From assembly GCA_905480065.1 (NCBI GenBank), contig CAJQOV010000170.1, positions 1-7,706 on the forward strand: a stretch of 7,706 nt of DNA. Direction: 5' to 3'. Made by a program: the position numbers and the translations under genes. The stretch's first letter is position 1; every line of letters begins with the position of its first letter. Under the pieces are notes generated by a model. The model saw only the letters and a list, made by a program, of their open reading frames with translations, did no database searches and had not been told where the DNA came from. This document shows positions 6,996 to 7,706 of this stretch, piece after piece. The stretch comes from an uncultured Gammaproteobacteria bacterium (lineage in GTDB: Bacteria > Pseudomonadota > Gammaproteobacteria > UBA9214).

Positions 6996-7020
6996 CGCGA
7001 ACAACGTCCGCTCCTGCGAC
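6996..7020 (-). repeat. Right REP unit, inverted
   Basis: Read on the minus strand it gives GTCGCAGGAGCG, then GACGTTGTTCGCGAA. It shares AGGAGCG and CGCGAA with the left unit but has a different stem, GCGGAC-GTT-GTTCGC with one G-T pair on this strand. Its head is GTCGC instead of the left unit's GTAG. The two units have clearly diverged, so this is not a recent duplication. Confidence 0.65.
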
Positions 7021-7050
7021 TAGAAAGTTTAATGCTACGAGGTATACATC

Positions 7051-7706
7051 ATGAGTGCTGGCAACATTGTTGAAATTATCGGCGCTGTCGTCGACGTAGA
7101 GTTTCCGCGTGACAGCGTACCGAAGATTTACGACGCACTGAAGGTCGACGCCGCGGGTCTGACCCTGGAAGTACAGCAGCAGCTGGGCGACGGCGTAGTA
7201 CGAACCATTGCCATGGGCTCGACAGACGGCGTGCGTCGCGGGCTGGAAGTACTCAATACCGGTGAACCGATCATGGTGCCGGTAGGTGCGAAGACGCTGG
7301 GTCGCATCATGGATGTGCTGGGCAACCCGGTTGATGATGCTGGAGATATAGGTGCAGAAGTCAGAATGCCGATTCATCGCCCGGCTCCGACCTTCGCCGA
7401 ACAGGCAGCCGGCCTGGAGATTCTCGAAACCGGCATCAAGGTAATCGACCTGATCATGCCGATCGTCAAGGGCGGCAAGGTCGGCCTGTTCGGTGGCGCC
7501 GGTGTCGGCAAGACCGTCATCATCATGGAATTGATCAACAACATCGCCAAGGCGCATGGCGGCTACTCGGTTTTCGCCGGTGTTGGCGAGCGGACGCGCG
7601 AAGGTAACGACCTTTATCATGAGATGGTCGAGTCTGGCGTCATCAAGGAAAACGGCGAGGAAGGCTCCAAGGCCGCCCTGGTCTATGGTCAGATGAATGA
7701 ACCTCC
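7051..7706 (+). CDS. atpD: ATP synthase F1 subunit beta (3' end missing)
   Basis: Catalytic subunit of F1. The visible 218 codons cover the N-terminal beta-barrel (MSAGNIVEIIGAVVDVEF at 1-18, EVQQQLGDGVVRTIAMGS at 40-57) and the first part of the nucleotide domain. Walker A is GGAGVGKT (148-155) with K154 and T155. The catalytic glutamate is E180 in GVGERTREGN. Walker B and the C-terminal domain, probably about 240 more residues, lie beyond the window. GAGG (7039-7042) sits 8 nt before the ATG. Some choices differ from typical gammaproteobacterial beta: LIMPIVKGGK, TVIIMELINN and GNDLYHEM, plus a short insertion ESGVIKENGEEGSKAAL (194-210), where E. coli has DSNVIDKVSL. Catalytic residues are intact, so it should be functional. 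Confidence 0.97.
   Translation, partial: MSAGNIVEIIGAVVDVEFPRDSVPKIYDALKVDAAGLTLEVQQQLGDGVVRTIAMGSTDGVRRGLEVLNTGEPIMVPVGAKTLGRIMDVLGNPVDDAGDIGAEVRMPIHRPAPTFAEQAAGLEILETGIKVIDLIMPIVKGGKVGLFGGAGVGKTVIIMELINNIAKAHGGYSVFAGVGERTREGNDLYHEMVESGVIKENGEEGSKAALVYGQMNEP

Larger units (their letters stand above)
6954..7020. repeat. REP-like inverted pair (REPIN/BIME type) between atpG and atpD
   Basis: Two divergent copies of a GTAGGAGC-type REP face each other, filling most of the 105-nt gap. The ends 6954-6964 and 7009-7019 pair over 11 positions (two G-U), with AGGAGCG/CGCTCCT as the core. An inner stem, CGCGAA (6973-6978) with TTCGCG (6994-6999), closes a 15-nt loop. The layout matches the REP doublets that RAYT transposases mobilise in Pseudomonas and relatives. 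No T run follows, so it is not an obvious terminator. In mRNA it may slow 3' decay of the upstream genes or uncouple gamma from beta expression; that effect is inferred. Confidence 0.75.

Noticed and set aside
6954..7030. Rho-independent terminator after atpG
   Set aside because: A strong inverted repeat is present but is followed by TAGAAAGTTT, not a T run, and atpD must be expressed with the operon.
6982..7048. Possible internal promoter for atpD (TTGACT at 6982-6987, TATACA at 7043-7048)
   Set aside because: No -10 box lies 16-19 nt after TTGACT. TATACA is only 2 nt before the ATG and has no -35 at the right distance. The TTGACT is part of the REP loop.
6757..7620. Long minus-strand open frame (287 codons) across the end of atpG, the REP gap and atpD
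   Set aside because: It is antisense to two strongly conserved genes, has no recognisable domain and reflects codon bias of the + strand genes.

Overview
The window is a piece of gammaproteobacterial chromosome. It carries the end of the parA-parB chromosome-partition pair, followed by the start of the F-type ATP synthase operon: atpI, atpB, atpE, atpF, atpH, atpA, atpG and a truncated atpD. Everything is on the + strand. The order parA-parB-atpIBEFHAGD is the one known from Pseudomonas and many other gammaproteobacteria, where it lies close to the chromosomal origin. ParA, AtpA and AtpG resemble the E. coli/Pseudomonas proteins almost word for word. The host therefore looks like a moderately GC-rich, free-living gammaproteobacterium. 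I cannot place it to genus from this window.

Layout. Positions 1-694 are parA without about its first 45 codons, so the Walker A lysine region lies outside. Positions 730-1674 are a complete parB. Positions 1675-1868 are non-coding and hold a near-consensus sigma70 promoter (TTGACC, 18 nt, TATAAT), a cluster of CATGA/TCATG pentamers and a repeat-rich leader, all upstream of atpI. From 1869 to 6945 the atp genes are tightly packed, with gaps of 8-49 nt and one 11-nt overlap between atpI and atpB. Between atpG and atpD the gap widens to 105 nt and contains an inverted pair of REP-like elements of the GTAGGAGC type. atpD starts at 7051 and runs off the right edge after its P-loop.

How the genes work together. 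ParA (ATPase) and ParB (CTP-dependent DNA clamp) segregate the origin region. The atp genes encode the membrane Fo sector (a, c, b), the stalks (b, delta, gamma) and the F1 catalytic head (alpha, beta), plus AtpI, which helps c-ring assembly. The subunit c sequence (D60, no sodium-site residues) indicates a proton-coupled enzyme. The window lacks atpC, the rest of atpD and the start of parA.

I found no wholly new system. The points most worth a second look are the REP pair inside an essential operon, the unusual beta-subunit P-loop region just after it, a Q-to-E change in the AtpB proton channel, and the phased CATGA motifs at the atp promoter.
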